Origin: Candidatus Campylobacter infans
GTDB taxonomy: Bacteria; Campylobacterota; Campylobacteria; Campylobacterales; Campylobacteraceae
Direction: 5' to 3'
DNA length: 64,000 nucleotides
NCBI GenBank assembly: GCA_009827235.1
Contig: SPMW01000004.1
Coordinates: 16,097 to 80,096, forward strand
The notes below the pieces were generated by a model. It was given only the letters and a program-made list of their open reading frames with translations. It ran no database searches and had not been told where the DNA came from. The first letter of the stretch is position 1, and every line of letters begins with the position of its first letter. The translations under genes and the position numbers were made by a program. Below, one piece after another: positions 17,568-26,822 of this stretch.

Positions 17568-19064
17568 ATGAGCCTATACATCGCTATTGGTATATATTTT
17601 GCCGTGCTTTTAGTAATTGGCGCGCTAAGTTATAAAAGAGAATCTAATTTAAATGAATATTTGCTTGATAATCGCCGCTTAGGCCCAGTTACTACTGCTT
17701 TAAGCGCTGGGGCTAGCGATATGAGTGGCTGGATGCTACTTGGCATTCCTGGCGCGCTTTATCTTAGCGGGATTAGCACGGTTTGGATACTTTTTGGGCT
17801 AGTAATTGGCGCGTGGGCGAATTACCGCTATTTAGCGCGCAGATTACGCATTTATACAGAAGTAGCAGATGATTCAATTACCATACCAGACTACCTTGAA
17901 AAACGCTTCAAAGACCGCACAAAAGCTCTTCGCATAATCTCTGGCATTTTAATTTTAATTTTTTATACTCTTTATGTTAGTAGCGGGATAATAGCTGGGG
18001 GCAAAAGTTTTGTTAGTTTTTTTGGGCTAAATTTTGAATACGGCGCGATTTTAACGCTTGGGATAGTTGTTTTTTATACATTTTTTGGTGGGTTTAAGGC
18101 TGTTTGTTTGACAGATGCTTTTCAGGGTGCGTTGATGTTTGCTGTGATGGTGGCAATCCCGCTAATGGCATATTTTAGCCTTGATTTTAACTCTACAAAT
18201 TTTAATCCAAATGGATTTATCGCCACGATAAACTCCCTTGATAGTGAGCATTTAAATCTTTTTGCGGGGCAGAGTTTTTTGGGGATTTTAGGACTTTTGG
18301 CTTGGGGTTTTGGCTATTTTGGACAGCCTCATATCATCGTGCGTTTTATGGCTATAAAAAATCACACAGAGCTTGATTTTGCCCGTAAAATCGGTATTTC
18401 TTGGATGGTTATAAGTTTAATTGGCGCGAGCGTTACTGGATTAATTGGCTTTGTGTATTTTAGCCAGCAGCCTTTAAAAGACCACGAAACCGTGCTTTTA
18501 GAGCTTGGCAATGCTTTATTTCATCCTTTCGTGCTTGGCATTATCATTTCAGCGGTGCTAGCAGCTATTATGAGCACGATTTCTAGCCAGCTTTTAGTAA
18601 GTGCTAGCTCGATTACGCGTGATTTTATTTTTGCTTTTTATAAGCACGAAGTGAGCATAAAAACGCAAGTAATAACTGGGAGAATCGCCGTTGTGGTAGT
18701 GGCTTTAATAGCTACTATTTTTGCTTTTAACTCCACAGATACGGTGCTTGGAGTAGTTGGCAATGCTTGGGCTGGTTTTGGTGCTAGTTTTGGGCCTGTG
18801 TTGCTTTTTAGCCTTTATTCGCGTAATATGAGCGCATTTAGCGCGCTTGTTGGTATGCTAGTTGGCGGAATTACCGTGCTTTTGTGGATTAGCTTTGGGC
18901 TTAATAGCGTGGTTTATGAACTTTTGCCGGGATTTATTTTTTCAGCTTTTAGCATTTGGGTGATAAATCACTACACAGGCTTAATCTCTAAAATGAATAA
19001 CGAGCCAAGCCAAAGCGCGGTAAATATGGAATTTGATAAAATGGATAAATTAAGCAAGGATTAA
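17568..19064 (+). CDS. putP: Sodium/proline symporter PutP
   Basis: PutP imports L-proline coupled to sodium; Campylobacter uses it for proline as carbon and nitrogen source. The 498-residue protein has about 13 transmembrane segments and typical SSS-family motifs: LDNRRLGPVTTALSAGASDM with SGWMLLGIPGALYLSG in the first helices, GGFKAVCLTDAFQ, GYFGQPHIIVRFMA in the middle, and AAIMSTISSQLLVSASSI in the later part. No putA is present next to it, so proline degradation genes must be elsewhere. A bidirectional terminator follows. Confidence 0.93.
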   Translation: MSLYIAIGIYFAVLLVIGALSYKRESNLNEYLLDNRRLGPVTTALSAGASDMSGWMLLGIPGALYLSGISTVWILFGLVIGAWANYRYLARRLRIYTEVADDSITIPDYLEKRFKDRTKALRIISGILILIFYTLYVSSGIIAGGKSFVSFFGLNFEYGAILTLGIVVFYTFFGGFKAVCLTDAFQGALMFAVMVAIPLMAYFSLDFNSTNFNPNGFIATINSLDSEHLNLFAGQSFLGILGLLAWGFGYFGQPHIIVRFMAIKNHTELDFARKIGISWMVISLIGASVTGLIGFVYFSQQPLKDHETVLLELGNALFHPFVLGIIISAVLAAIMSTISSQLLVSASSITRDFIFAFYKHEVSIKTQVITGRIAVVVVALIATIFAFNSTDTVLGVVGNAWAGFGASFGPVLLFSLYSRNMSAFSALVGMLVGGITVLLWISFGLNSVVYELLPGFIFSAFSIWVINHYTGLISKMNNEPSQSAVNMEFDKMDKLSKD

Positions 19065-19094
19065 AATTTGCCTAATTTTCATTAGGCAAATTTT
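19063..19094. terminator. Bidirectional terminator between putP and the dynamin-like genes
   Basis: A perfect 14-base inverted repeat (AAAATTTGCCTAAT at 19063-19076 and its complement at 19081-19094) with a TTTC loop. It begins in the putP stop codon and runs into the last codons of the convergent gene, so it can end transcripts from both sides. Confidence 0.8.
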
Positions 19095-20893
19095 GTAAAT
19101 TTTTCAAGTTCTTTAAATGATAAAAGATTGTCGTTGTGTCGTTTTTTGATCCCATCTAGGCTTTTTATATTTTTTATGCTTAGTTCAAAAAAGCTCTGCT
19201 TTAAAGAGCGCAAAAATTTCACACAAAAAGGCGCAGTGCCGATAAACTCGCTCTCAAACTCATAATAACTAAGCTCATTAAGCACGCGCTCGGTTATTTC
19301 GTTTTCTTTTGGATAATAAAGGCTAAAACTAAGTGGCTCGCTTTCATAATCTTTTCTTGCGCGTTCTAATTTGTTTGCTAAAAAATCCACGCTAAGGCGG
19401 ATTGAGTTTTGATAATTTGTAGAAATTTTAATATTTATGCGTTCAAAAAATAGCCCAAGATGCGCGTATTTGGCATTTAATTCAGCTTTATAAGGGCTAA
19501 TGAAGCTTGCATAGACATCACAGCTAAATTGCCTAATATCAGCAAAAAGCCTATCTGAGTGTAATTCATCGCTTTTTCTTAGCGTTTCATAGCGCGCTTT
19601 AAAAAGCTTGATTTCATCATCAAGCACGGCAATAATCTCATCAATATCGCCTTTAATTTTAGCGTGTAGATTATCCATTTCGCGTTTAAAATTTCTAAAA
19701 ATTTTACTCATTTTATCGTCATTATAAATTAGTTTGCTTAGGGCTTCGTTGCTATCAAGCACAGGGCAAGAATAGCTGATTTTTTCGTAATTTTGCGCCC
19801 CCAAAATGCTTTTTTTTGGCTTAAAATATTCGCATTTTTGCTCTTTTATTGCGTTTTTTATCTCAGCACTAATTGTTAAGGCGTGGCGTTTAAGCTCATT
19901 AAAGGCTAGCTCAAAATCTTTTTTGTATTCGTTTTCTAGGTTGCTTAGCTTTTTTTCAAAAGAGTTTGAAAATCTCATAATGATTGATGTTAGCTCGGCT
20001 ATTATGCTACTAGCTCTTATTTCTTGGGCGTTTAATGAGTTTAGGATTAAAGCGCAATTAGAGCGAATGAAGTTTTCTTTGTTATTTTTTAAGCCTTTTA
20101 AAAAGCTAAAAACTTCGCTAAATCCGCTATTTTCTTCGCCTTTAAGCTCCATTAGAGCTGAAATCGCATAAGTTGCGCTAAAAAAATCTTTATAAGTAAG
20201 GGCGCAGTGGGCTAAAACGCGCTTTATTTCATCATCATTTAATCTATCTTTTTGATTTAATAAGCACAGCGCATTTGCTTTTAGCGTGCTTGGGATTAGC
20301 TCTAATTCGTTAATCTCGCTAGCGCGCGCGGCGTTATTTATCAAGCTAATCCAAATTAGCGCATTTGCTTGGCGGAGGATTTGCATGGTTTCTTTGGTAT
20401 CGGCATTTGAGCGCGAATTAAGCCCTGGCGTATCGATAAAACTAACATCTTTTAAAATTTCATTATTTAAATAAATATAAAGATGCTTTACATCTTTTAG
20501 AGCTTTTCGCTGATCCACAAAGGCCCCAATCTCGCTAAGGCTTAAATACTCTTGCCTGCCATCATTGTATAAAGCCATTAAAAAATTATGCGGGGCGTAT
20601 TTGATAAAAGTCGGCTTTGCTGTAACTGGCACCACACCAGTTGGTAAAATTTCACTTCCTAAAAGAGCGTTTAAAAAGCTAGATTTACCACTGCTAAATT
20701 GCCCAACAATCGCCACAAAAGGCGGTTCATAATTTAAAAAATCAAGTGAGTTTAAGCGCTCTTTAAGCTCGCTGCTTGGGTGGAGCTTTGGCTCTAAAAC
20801 GCTAGCACAAAATCGCTCAAACTCACCCTTAAATCCTTGCGAAAAACTAAAATCATAAAGGCTTTTATACTCAGCAATAAACTCTTTTAGCAT
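19082..20893 (-). CDS. Dynamin-like GTPase, second of a pair (DLP2-like)
   Basis: A large GTPase of 603 residues with Walker A/G1 VGQFSSGKSSF (about residue 63), G2 in GVVPVTAKPT, G3 DTPGLNS, and G4 LLNQKDRL, followed by a long helical region (STIIMRFSNSFEKKL and on) forming the stalk. It matches the smaller partner of the Campylobacter jejuni dynamin-like pair, a heterotetramer shown in structural work to bridge membranes. Its start overlaps the end of the upstream paralogue by 7 bases, so translation is coupled. Membrane tethering or remodelling is inferred from the family. Confidence 0.88.
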   Translation of the reverse strand: MLKEFIAEYKSLYDFSFSQGFKGEFERFCASVLEPKLHPSSELKERLNSLDFLNYEPPFVAIVGQFSSGKSSFLNALLGSEILPTGVVPVTAKPTFIKYAPHNFLMALYNDGRQEYLSLSEIGAFVDQRKALKDVKHLYIYLNNEILKDVSFIDTPGLNSRSNADTKETMQILRQANALIWISLINNAARASEINELELIPSTLKANALCLLNQKDRLNDDEIKRVLAHCALTYKDFFSATYAISALMELKGEENSGFSEVFSFLKGLKNNKENFIRSNCALILNSLNAQEIRASSIIAELTSIIMRFSNSFEKKLSNLENEYKKDFELAFNELKRHALTISAEIKNAIKEQKCEYFKPKKSILGAQNYEKISYSCPVLDSNEALSKLIYNDDKMSKIFRNFKREMDNLHAKIKGDIDEIIAVLDDEIKLFKARYETLRKSDELHSDRLFADIRQFSCDVYASFISPYKAELNAKYAHLGLFFERINIKISTNYQNSIRLSVDFLANKLERARKDYESEPLSFSLYYPKENEITERVLNELSYYEFESEFIGTAPFCVKFLRSLKQSFFELSIKNIKSLDGIKKRHNDNLLSFKELEKFTKFA

Positions 20894-22974
20894 TCTTTTA
20901 ACCTTGTTAATAAATTTTGTAAAAACTCTAATTCATTTTCTTTATTTTCTTTTAGTTCTTTTAGCTTGGCTTTGTCTTCTTTGGCTTGATCTAAGAGTGT
21001 TTGGAGCTGGCTTGATTGCTCGTTTAGGTTTTGTTGTATGGAATTTATGGCCAAATTGGTGCTGTTTTTAAGCTCATCTACGCAAATTTTAAGCAAATCG
21101 CTAACTAATTTAAGCGGATTTAGCGTGCTAATAAAATCATTTAGCAAATTTTGAATATTTAAATTAAGCTTGCTTAGATCGCTTTCGTTTTTTATGGCGT
21201 TTTTTAGTGCGTTGTTAAGATCATTAAAGCTTGGGCGTGGGGCATTTTTTTGTAAGTACTCTCTTGCGTTAAAGCTAAGATCAGGCAAGTTTGTAAGATT
21301 AAATCTAAGCTTAATATCATCAAAAATCCCGCCTAAATCAAGCTTGGCTCTGCTATCGCGCAATAAATCAAGCAACATATCATTTATGCCACTTGCACAA
21401 ATTATATTTATGCGATCAAAATTTATCTTGCTTTTTTTATCTTTTGTGTATTTGATATCGGCTATCACGCGCCCTGCTAGATTAGCGCAAATACTAGATA
21501 TTTCACTTTTTTGCTCTATTTGTTTTGCCAAATCATTAAAAATATTTTCTAGCTTTGCGTTTATTTGGTTTTTGGCGTTTAAGATGGCGTTTTGTTTGGC
21601 TAAGAGCGAGTTGATGTTGTCATCTTTATTTTGGCTTATAAGCGCGCTTAGGCTTTGGCTCGCTTCGTTTATCAAGCTTAAAATTATAAGCCCTAGCTCT
21701 TTTTTGTAATTTTGTAAAATTATGCTAGCTTTTTTAGAATTTTGGCCAAAAAAGCTTTCATACAAATGCGCTTTTAGCTCGTTTATGCCTATGTTTTTTG
21801 GCGCGCTTAGCTTAAAATAATGAACCTTATTAGCCAAGCTCTCATCAAAGCCACATTCTTTTAATTCTGTTTTTATGCTTTGTTTTGTGTATTCTAGCGC
21901 GCTTTTTAGCTCTGTTTCATCTAATTCATCAATATGGGTTAAAACCACGCCAAATTCGCTACTCTTAGCATTTTGTAGCACTTCGCAAATAAATAGCATA
22001 TCTTTTTTGCTAGATGCTTGGGCGGCGTTCATTAAATGTAAAATATAATCGCATTTATTGATATAGCTTTTAGTTAGCTCTTCGCGCCAAATAACAGCAT
22101 CATCAAGCCCTGGGGTATCTACAATGCTTAATCCATCTTTTAAAATTTCTAAATCTAAAAAAATCTCGCTTTGTTTTATGTATCTTGCAAGGGCGGAATT
22201 TGCGCCTGTGTAGTTTTTTAGCTCATCTAAACTCACGCTAAGCTCGCTTAAATCTTTTATCTCTAAGCCCATTAGCTCTTGTAGGTTCTTATCCAAAAAC
22301 TCGATTTTAGCGTGCTTTTGCTTGTCATAGCTTAGCACGCTTATGCTAGCAGTTTCTGGGATATTTGATACGCCAAGGATATTTTGCCCCATTAAGGCAT
22401 TTAGCGTGCTTGATTTGCCAGCATTTATTACGCCAGTAATTGCTACATAAAAGCGTGAATTATTAGCATTTTGCTCGGCGTTTTCTAGCCTTTGATAAAG
22501 GCTTTTTTGCTTTGAAATTTTAAAATACTCACAAAGGCTTTTATAAATTTCATTTAAACTGGCTAAATTTTGTAAAAAGCTAGTATTTAGCTGGGCAGAA
22601 GTTGCTAAATCTTTAAGTTTTAATTCGTTTAAAAAGGTGCTGATTTTTTCAAAATGGCTAAACTCACAAAGATTTTCTTTGCTTAAAATTTTAAGTGCTT
22701 CTAAAAGCTCGGCACGCTTGATTTTTAGGGCATTTACATTAAAAATCGCGCTTGATTGTAAAAGTTCTAAATTATAAAGATTAAGCTCTAAATCAAGATT
22801 TTTAAAAAGCTCTTTAAAGCTATCTAGGCTAGCAAAACGCTCGTAATTTTGCGGGTTGGTAGCTAGTATGATAGCAGCAGTTTGTGCGCTAAGATTTTTG
22901 ATCTCTTTATAATCGATGTAGAGCTTATTAAAACCCCAAATTTGTTGTAAAAGCTCATCAATTCGTGCTTTCAT
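20887..22974 (-). CDS. Dynamin-like GTPase, first of a pair (DLP1-like)
   Basis: A 695-residue GTPase: about 170 residues of helical N-terminus, then the GTPase domain with G1 ITGVINAGKSSTLNALMG, G3 IVDTPGLDDA, and G4 VVLTHIDELDE, then long coiled-coil segments, ending in a charged helix (QTLLDQAKEDKAKLKELKEN). It corresponds to the larger partner of the C. jejuni dynamin-like pair. It is the first gene of a two-gene unit and diverges from the exported DNA ligase. Confidence 0.88.
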   Translation of the reverse strand: MKARIDELLQQIWGFNKLYIDYKEIKNLSAQTAAIILATNPQNYERFASLDSFKELFKNLDLELNLYNLELLQSSAIFNVNALKIKRAELLEALKILSKENLCEFSHFEKISTFLNELKLKDLATSAQLNTSFLQNLASLNEIYKSLCEYFKISKQKSLYQRLENAEQNANNSRFYVAITGVINAGKSSTLNALMGQNILGVSNIPETASISVLSYDKQKHAKIEFLDKNLQELMGLEIKDLSELSVSLDELKNYTGANSALARYIKQSEIFLDLEILKDGLSIVDTPGLDDAVIWREELTKSYINKCDYILHLMNAAQASSKKDMLFICEVLQNAKSSEFGVVLTHIDELDETELKSALEYTKQSIKTELKECGFDESLANKVHYFKLSAPKNIGINELKAHLYESFFGQNSKKASIILQNYKKELGLIILSLINEASQSLSALISQNKDDNINSLLAKQNAILNAKNQINAKLENIFNDLAKQIEQKSEISSICANLAGRVIADIKYTKDKKSKINFDRINIICASGINDMLLDLLRDSRAKLDLGGIFDDIKLRFNLTNLPDLSFNAREYLQKNAPRPSFNDLNNALKNAIKNESDLSKLNLNIQNLLNDFISTLNPLKLVSDLLKICVDELKNSTNLAINSIQQNLNEQSSQLQTLLDQAKEDKAKLKELKENKENELEFLQNLLTRLKEC

Positions 22975-23053
22975 ATGACCTTCTTAAATAAAATAAAGCC
23001 AAAATGTTAGCTAAATTGAGATTAAAATTTGTTTTATAAGCGCAAAAACACGC

Positions 23054-23059
23054 TATAAT
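23054..23059 (+). promoter_or_regulatory. -10 element of the DNA ligase promoter
   Basis: TATAAT in the context CACGCTATAATC, 21 bases before the ligase ATG at 23080; AAGGAC is the ribosome binding site. Confidence 0.6.
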
Positions 23060-23079
23060 CTAGCCTTTAAGGACAAAAA

Positions 23080-23949
23080 ATGCGTTATATTTTAATTTTT
23101 TTAGCACCGCTTTTATTAAATGCGGCTATGCTTTTGGGCGTTTATAAGGATCAAAATTTAAGTGGCTGGGTAATGAGCGAAAAATACGATGGCGTGCGCG
23201 CCATTTGGGACGGCAAAAACCTAAAATCGCGCAATAATTTAAAATTTAACCAACCTAGCTTTTGGAGTGCGGATTTTCCGCCGTTTTGGCTCGATGGTGA
23301 GCTTTATACTAAGCGCGGGGATTTTGAGCGCATTAGCTCTATTGTAGCAAGCACTGATGAACGCTGGAAAGAAATTGTATATTTGATTTTTGATGTGCCT
23401 AATGCTAAGGGCGATTTATTCGAGCGTTTGGCGGTTTTACAAGATTACTTAAACAAGCACCAAAACTTAAAAAATCGCATAAAAATAATAGAGCAAATCC
23501 CAATAAAATCGCGCGCTCACGCATTTAGCTTTTTAGATGAAATTTCAAATGCTGGCGGCGAGGGCGTGGTGCTAAGAAATCCTAAGGCAAATTACGAAAA
23601 TACAAGAAGCAAAAATATCTTAAAACTTAAAAAATTTTATGACGCAGAATGCGAAATAACCGCGATAAATGAAGGCAAGGGCAAGCTAAAAGGACGGCTA
23701 GGATTTGTGCTTTGTAAGGATTTAAAAAGCAAGATTAGTTTTAAAATCGGCTCAGGTTTTAGCGATGATGAGCGCGCACTTTGTGATGATTTTGGCCTAA
23801 AAAGCACAGAACAAAACAAAAGCCAAGCTATAAAAAGCGCGCCCAAATGCCTAAAAATTGGCGATATAATCACTTATAAATATCAAAATTTAACCAAAAA
23901 CAAAAAGCCACGCTTTCCTGTTTTTTTAAGAATTCGCAATGAAATTTAA
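23080..23949 (+). CDS. Exported ATP-dependent DNA ligase (Lig E type)
   Basis: The 289-residue protein starts with a signal peptide (MRYILIFLAPLLLNA) and then the ligase nucleotidyltransferase motif I, SEKYDGVRAIWDGK, whose lysine is adenylated. Further motifs are SRNN (Ia), LDGELYTKRGDF (III), GGEGVVLRNP (IV) and ILKLKKFYDAE (V). A C-terminal OB domain follows. It is a minimal ATP-dependent ligase, distinct from the NAD-dependent replicative LigA. The signal peptide suggests a periplasmic role, perhaps repair of incoming DNA during natural transformation; that role is inference. Confidence 0.88.
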   Translation: MRYILIFLAPLLLNAAMLLGVYKDQNLSGWVMSEKYDGVRAIWDGKNLKSRNNLKFNQPSFWSADFPPFWLDGELYTKRGDFERISSIVASTDERWKEIVYLIFDVPNAKGDLFERLAVLQDYLNKHQNLKNRIKIIEQIPIKSRAHAFSFLDEISNAGGEGVVLRNPKANYENTRSKNILKLKKFYDAECEITAINEGKGKLKGRLGFVLCKDLKSKISFKIGSGFSDDERALCDDFGLKSTEQNKSQAIKSAPKCLKIGDIITYKYQNLTKNKKPRFPVFLRIRNEI

Positions 23950-23957
23950 GGCCAAGT

Positions 23958-25091
23958 TTAAAATTTAGCCTTAAACTGAGCAAGCACCGATTTTAGCGTG
24001 CTGATTATAAAATTTGCGTCTTCTTGGCTCATTAGTTGATGGCAAGGCAGGCTAAGTTCGCTTTCATAGAAATTTTTTGCGCTTGGGATATTGATTGTGC
24101 CGTATTTTTGGCGGTAAAAACTAAACTCATAGCTTGGTTTGTAATGAACTTGCGCGCCTATGCCAGCTTTTTGTAATTTTGTAAAAATTTCTGCCTTATG
24201 CGCCCTTAAATGCGGGGCTAATTTAATAGGGTAAAGATGCCTTGAAGATGTAAGATTATTAGGAATTTTAATAAGATCTAAAAGCTCATTAAATGGCTCT
24301 TTACAAAGCTCGCTATCATAATACAAGGCTATTTGTTCGCGTTTTGCTATGAAGCTATCAAGCTTTTTGAGCTGACTTAGTCCTAGCGCGCAAGCCACAT
24401 CGCTTAGGCGGTAATTATATCCTAGCACGCTTATATCGCTATCCCAAAGCTCTTTTTTGCTAATGCCGTGAGAGCGAATTAACCTTGCTTTTTTAGCGAT
24501 TTGCTCATCATCTGTAAGCAAGGCTCCGCCTTCAAGCGTGGTAATAGGCTTAATCGCATGAAAACTAAACACGCTTGCATTTGCTTTTTTACCGACTTTT
24601 ACGCCTTTATAAGTGCTACCTAGGGCGTGGCTAGCATCATCAAGCACAAGCAAATTGTGTTTTTTTGCAAGACTTAAAATTTCGTCCATATCCACGCTTA
24701 GCCCGCCAAAATCCACAGGGACAATGATTTTTGTGCGCGGGTTAATTAGGGATTGAATGCTTGAAATATCGATATTGCCGCTGTATTCATCAACGCCTGC
24801 CCAGCGCACATCTGCTCCGCACATAATAGCAGCATTTGCTGTGGCCGCAAAGGTGATTGGAGAGGTGATTATTTCATCATTTTGGCTAAGTCCTAGGGCT
24901 AGATAGCCTGCGTGGAGAGCTGAGGTGGCTGAGTTCATTACCACGGCAAATTTTACGCCGATGTATTCACAAAGTGCGCGCTCAAACTCATCTACTCTTT
25001 TTCCACAAGTTATAATATCATCTTCTAAGGCGGCGCAAACCGCGCTTATATCATCGTTTTGTATGTTTTGGCGAGAATAGGGGATAAACAT
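23958..25091 (-). CDS. pseC: PLP-dependent aminotransferase PseC (pseudaminic acid pathway)
   Basis: PseC transfers an amino group to the 4-keto sugar made by PseB, the second step in building pseudaminic acid for flagellin glycosylation. The 377-residue protein is a DegT/DnrJ/EryC1 family member: IPYSRQNIQNDDISAV at the start, MNSATSALHAGYLALG, DDASHALGSTYKG, the PLP lysine in FHAIKPITTLEGGA, and ARLIRSHGISK. No other pse genes are near, so the pathway is scattered. It follows a small exported protein on the same strand. Close relatives act on other nucleotide sugars. Confidence 0.85.
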   Translation of the reverse strand: MFIPYSRQNIQNDDISAVCAALEDDIITCGKRVDEFERALCEYIGVKFAVVMNSATSALHAGYLALGLSQNDEIITSPITFAATANAAIMCGADVRWAGVDEYSGNIDISSIQSLINPRTKIIVPVDFGGLSVDMDEILSLAKKHNLLVLDDASHALGSTYKGVKVGKKANASVFSFHAIKPITTLEGGALLTDDEQIAKKARLIRSHGISKKELWDSDISVLGYNYRLSDVACALGLSQLKKLDSFIAKREQIALYYDSELCKEPFNELLDLIKIPNNLTSSRHLYPIKLAPHLRAHKAEIFTKLQKAGIGAQVHYKPSYEFSFYRQKYGTINIPSAKNFYESELSLPCHQLMSQEDANFIISTLKSVLAQFKAKF

Positions 25092-25106
25092 ATTAATCCT
25101 TTTAAT

Positions 25107-25541
25107 TTATTGTTTTAAAACAAAATCAATGCTAGCGATTATATTTGTGCCATCAAGCACATCAAGGCGGTAAAGCATTTGGCTTTGGGTACAACTTGCT
25201 AGCATTATTTTTGTTTGGTAGGTTTTATTTGCTTGATGAAGTGGGGATTTTATCACGCCCATATCCATATTTAGCCCATAAATTCGCACGCTTGGCTTAG
25301 CTAGCGTGCCTAAACCACTAAAAGAAAAAAGACTTTCATTCATAGCTTTTAGCGGTTTTGGATCAACGCTTAAAGTGGCGTTGATATCAGTAATTACGCT
25401 ATTTAAAGCGCAGGTGTTTAGGTTTATATCACAGCTTATGTTTGCTGGGCTTTTGTTTAGGTTTTGTTCGTTTTTGTATTGCAGGGCTAAATATGCTAGT
25501 AAAAAAAGAAAAGCAGTGGCTACAAAAAAAATTTTTTTCAT
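25107..25541 (-). CDS. Small exported or membrane-anchored protein, unknown function
   Basis: The 144-residue product starts with a signal anchor (MKKIFFVATAFLFLLAYLAL) and then has a beta-rich domain of about 120 residues with three cysteines (Cys-37, Cys-43 and a later SCTQS), so a disulfide is possible in the periplasm. I do not recognise a family. It ends 15 bases before the pseC start and may be co-transcribed with it. It diverges from trpB. Confidence 0.55.
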   Translation of the reverse strand: MKKIFFVATAFLFLLAYLALQYKNEQNLNKSPANISCDINLNTCALNSVITDINATLSVDPKPLKAMNESLFSFSGLGTLAKPSVRIYGLNMDMGVIKSPLHQANKTYQTKIMLASCTQSQMLYRLDVLDGTNIIASIDFVLKQ

Positions 25542-25614
25542 CTTTTACCTTAAAAATTTATACAAAATAATAGCCAAAAACGCGCCAAATTCCAAAAATA
25601 TTTAAAATTTATAG

Positions 25615-25620
25615 TAAAAT
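25615..25620 (+). promoter_or_regulatory. -10 element of the trpBA promoter
   Basis: TTTATAGTAAAAT gives a TAAAAT box 26 bases before the trpB ATG. No leader peptide or attenuator is visible in the short spacer. Confidence 0.45.
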
Positions 25621-25646
25621 ACGCGCCAAATTTTAAGGATTTGGAT

Positions 25647-26822
25647 ATGAACTCATATTTTGGCTCTTATGGCGGACAATTCGTCCCTGAAACCGTAATG
25701 AACGCGCTTTGCGAGCTTAAAGCTGCTTATAAAAAAATCAGCAAAACAAAGCAATTTCAAAATGAATTAAAAGCTCTTTTAAAAACTTATGTGGGCAGAC
25801 CAACGCCACTTTATCACGCTAAAAGGTTAAGCGAGCATTTTGGGCATAATATTTATTTAAAGCGCGAAGATTTAAACCACACAGGCGCGCATAAAATCAA
25901 CAACGCCCTAGCCCAAGCCCTGCTAGCAAAGCATATGGGCAAAAAAAAGGTTCTAGCAGAAACTGGCGCAGGCCAGCACGGGCTAGCCACAGCCACAGCA
26001 GCAGCTCTTTTAGGGCTTGAATGCGATATTTACATGGGCGCACTTGATGCTAAACGCCAAGCCTTAAATGTGTATAAAATGGAGCTTTTAGGCGCAAGAG
26101 TAGTGCGTATCGAAGATGGATTAAAAACGCTAAAAGAAGCCACCACAGCAGCAATTCAAGCCTGGGTTAATGAAATACAAACGCGCTTTTATATCATCGG
26201 CTCAGCTGTTGGACCACATCCTTATCCGCATATAGTGCGTGATTTTCAAAGCGTAATTGGCAAAGAAACAAAATCTCAGCTAAAAAAATACGGCATAAAG
26301 CCTGATATTATAATGGCTTGCGTTGGTGGTGGCTCTAATGCAATAGGTATGTTTAATGAATTTTTAAGCGATGAAAAAGTGCGCTTAATTGGCCTAGAAG
26401 CAGCAGGACTTGGCATAGATACGCCTTATCACGCAGCAACTCTTAGCAAGGGTAGCGATGGCATAATTCACGGTATGAAAACTAAGGTCTTACAAGATAA
26501 ATATGGCAGGATTTTGCCAGTTCATAGCATTTCAGCAGGGCTTGATTATCCGGGCGTTGGCCCACAGCACGCGCATTTAAATAAAATAAAACGCGTAGAA
26601 TACTACGCCGTAAGCGATGATGAATGCATAAGCGCACTTAAACTTTGTAGCCAGATTGAGGGCATAATCCCAGCCATTGAAAGCTCGCATGCGCTAGGTT
26701 ATTTGCCAAGGCTGTGCGCTGGACTTAAAAAGCGCCAAAATATTATAATAAATTTAAGCGGGCGCGGTGATAAAGATATGGACACGGTTATGAATTATAA
26801 AAAGGGAGAGATTTATGGATAA
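25647..26822 (+). CDS. trpB: Tryptophan synthase beta subunit
   Basis: TrpB condenses indole with serine using PLP. From the ATG at 25647 the protein begins MNSYFGSYGGQFVPETVM, and contains the PLP lysine in LNHTGAHKINNA, the phosphate loop CVGGGSNAIGMF, and GVGPQHAHL. The TTG at 25641 is in frame, but the ATG with an AAGGAT ribosome binding site fits better. The stop overlaps the trpA start by 8 bases, giving coupled translation of the alpha2-beta2 enzyme. About 391 residues. Other trp genes are not in the window. Confidence 0.97.
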   Translation: MNSYFGSYGGQFVPETVMNALCELKAAYKKISKTKQFQNELKALLKTYVGRPTPLYHAKRLSEHFGHNIYLKREDLNHTGAHKINNALAQALLAKHMGKKKVLAETGAGQHGLATATAAALLGLECDIYMGALDAKRQALNVYKMELLGARVVRIEDGLKTLKEATTAAIQAWVNEIQTRFYIIGSAVGPHPYPHIVRDFQSVIGKETKSQLKKYGIKPDIIMACVGGGSNAIGMFNEFLSDEKVRLIGLEAAGLGIDTPYHAATLSKGSDGIIHGMKTKVLQDKYGRILPVHSISAGLDYPGVGPQHAHLNKIKRVEYYAVSDDECISALKLCSQIEGIIPAIESSHALGYLPRLCAGLKKRQNIIINLSGRGDKDMDTVMNYKKGEIYG

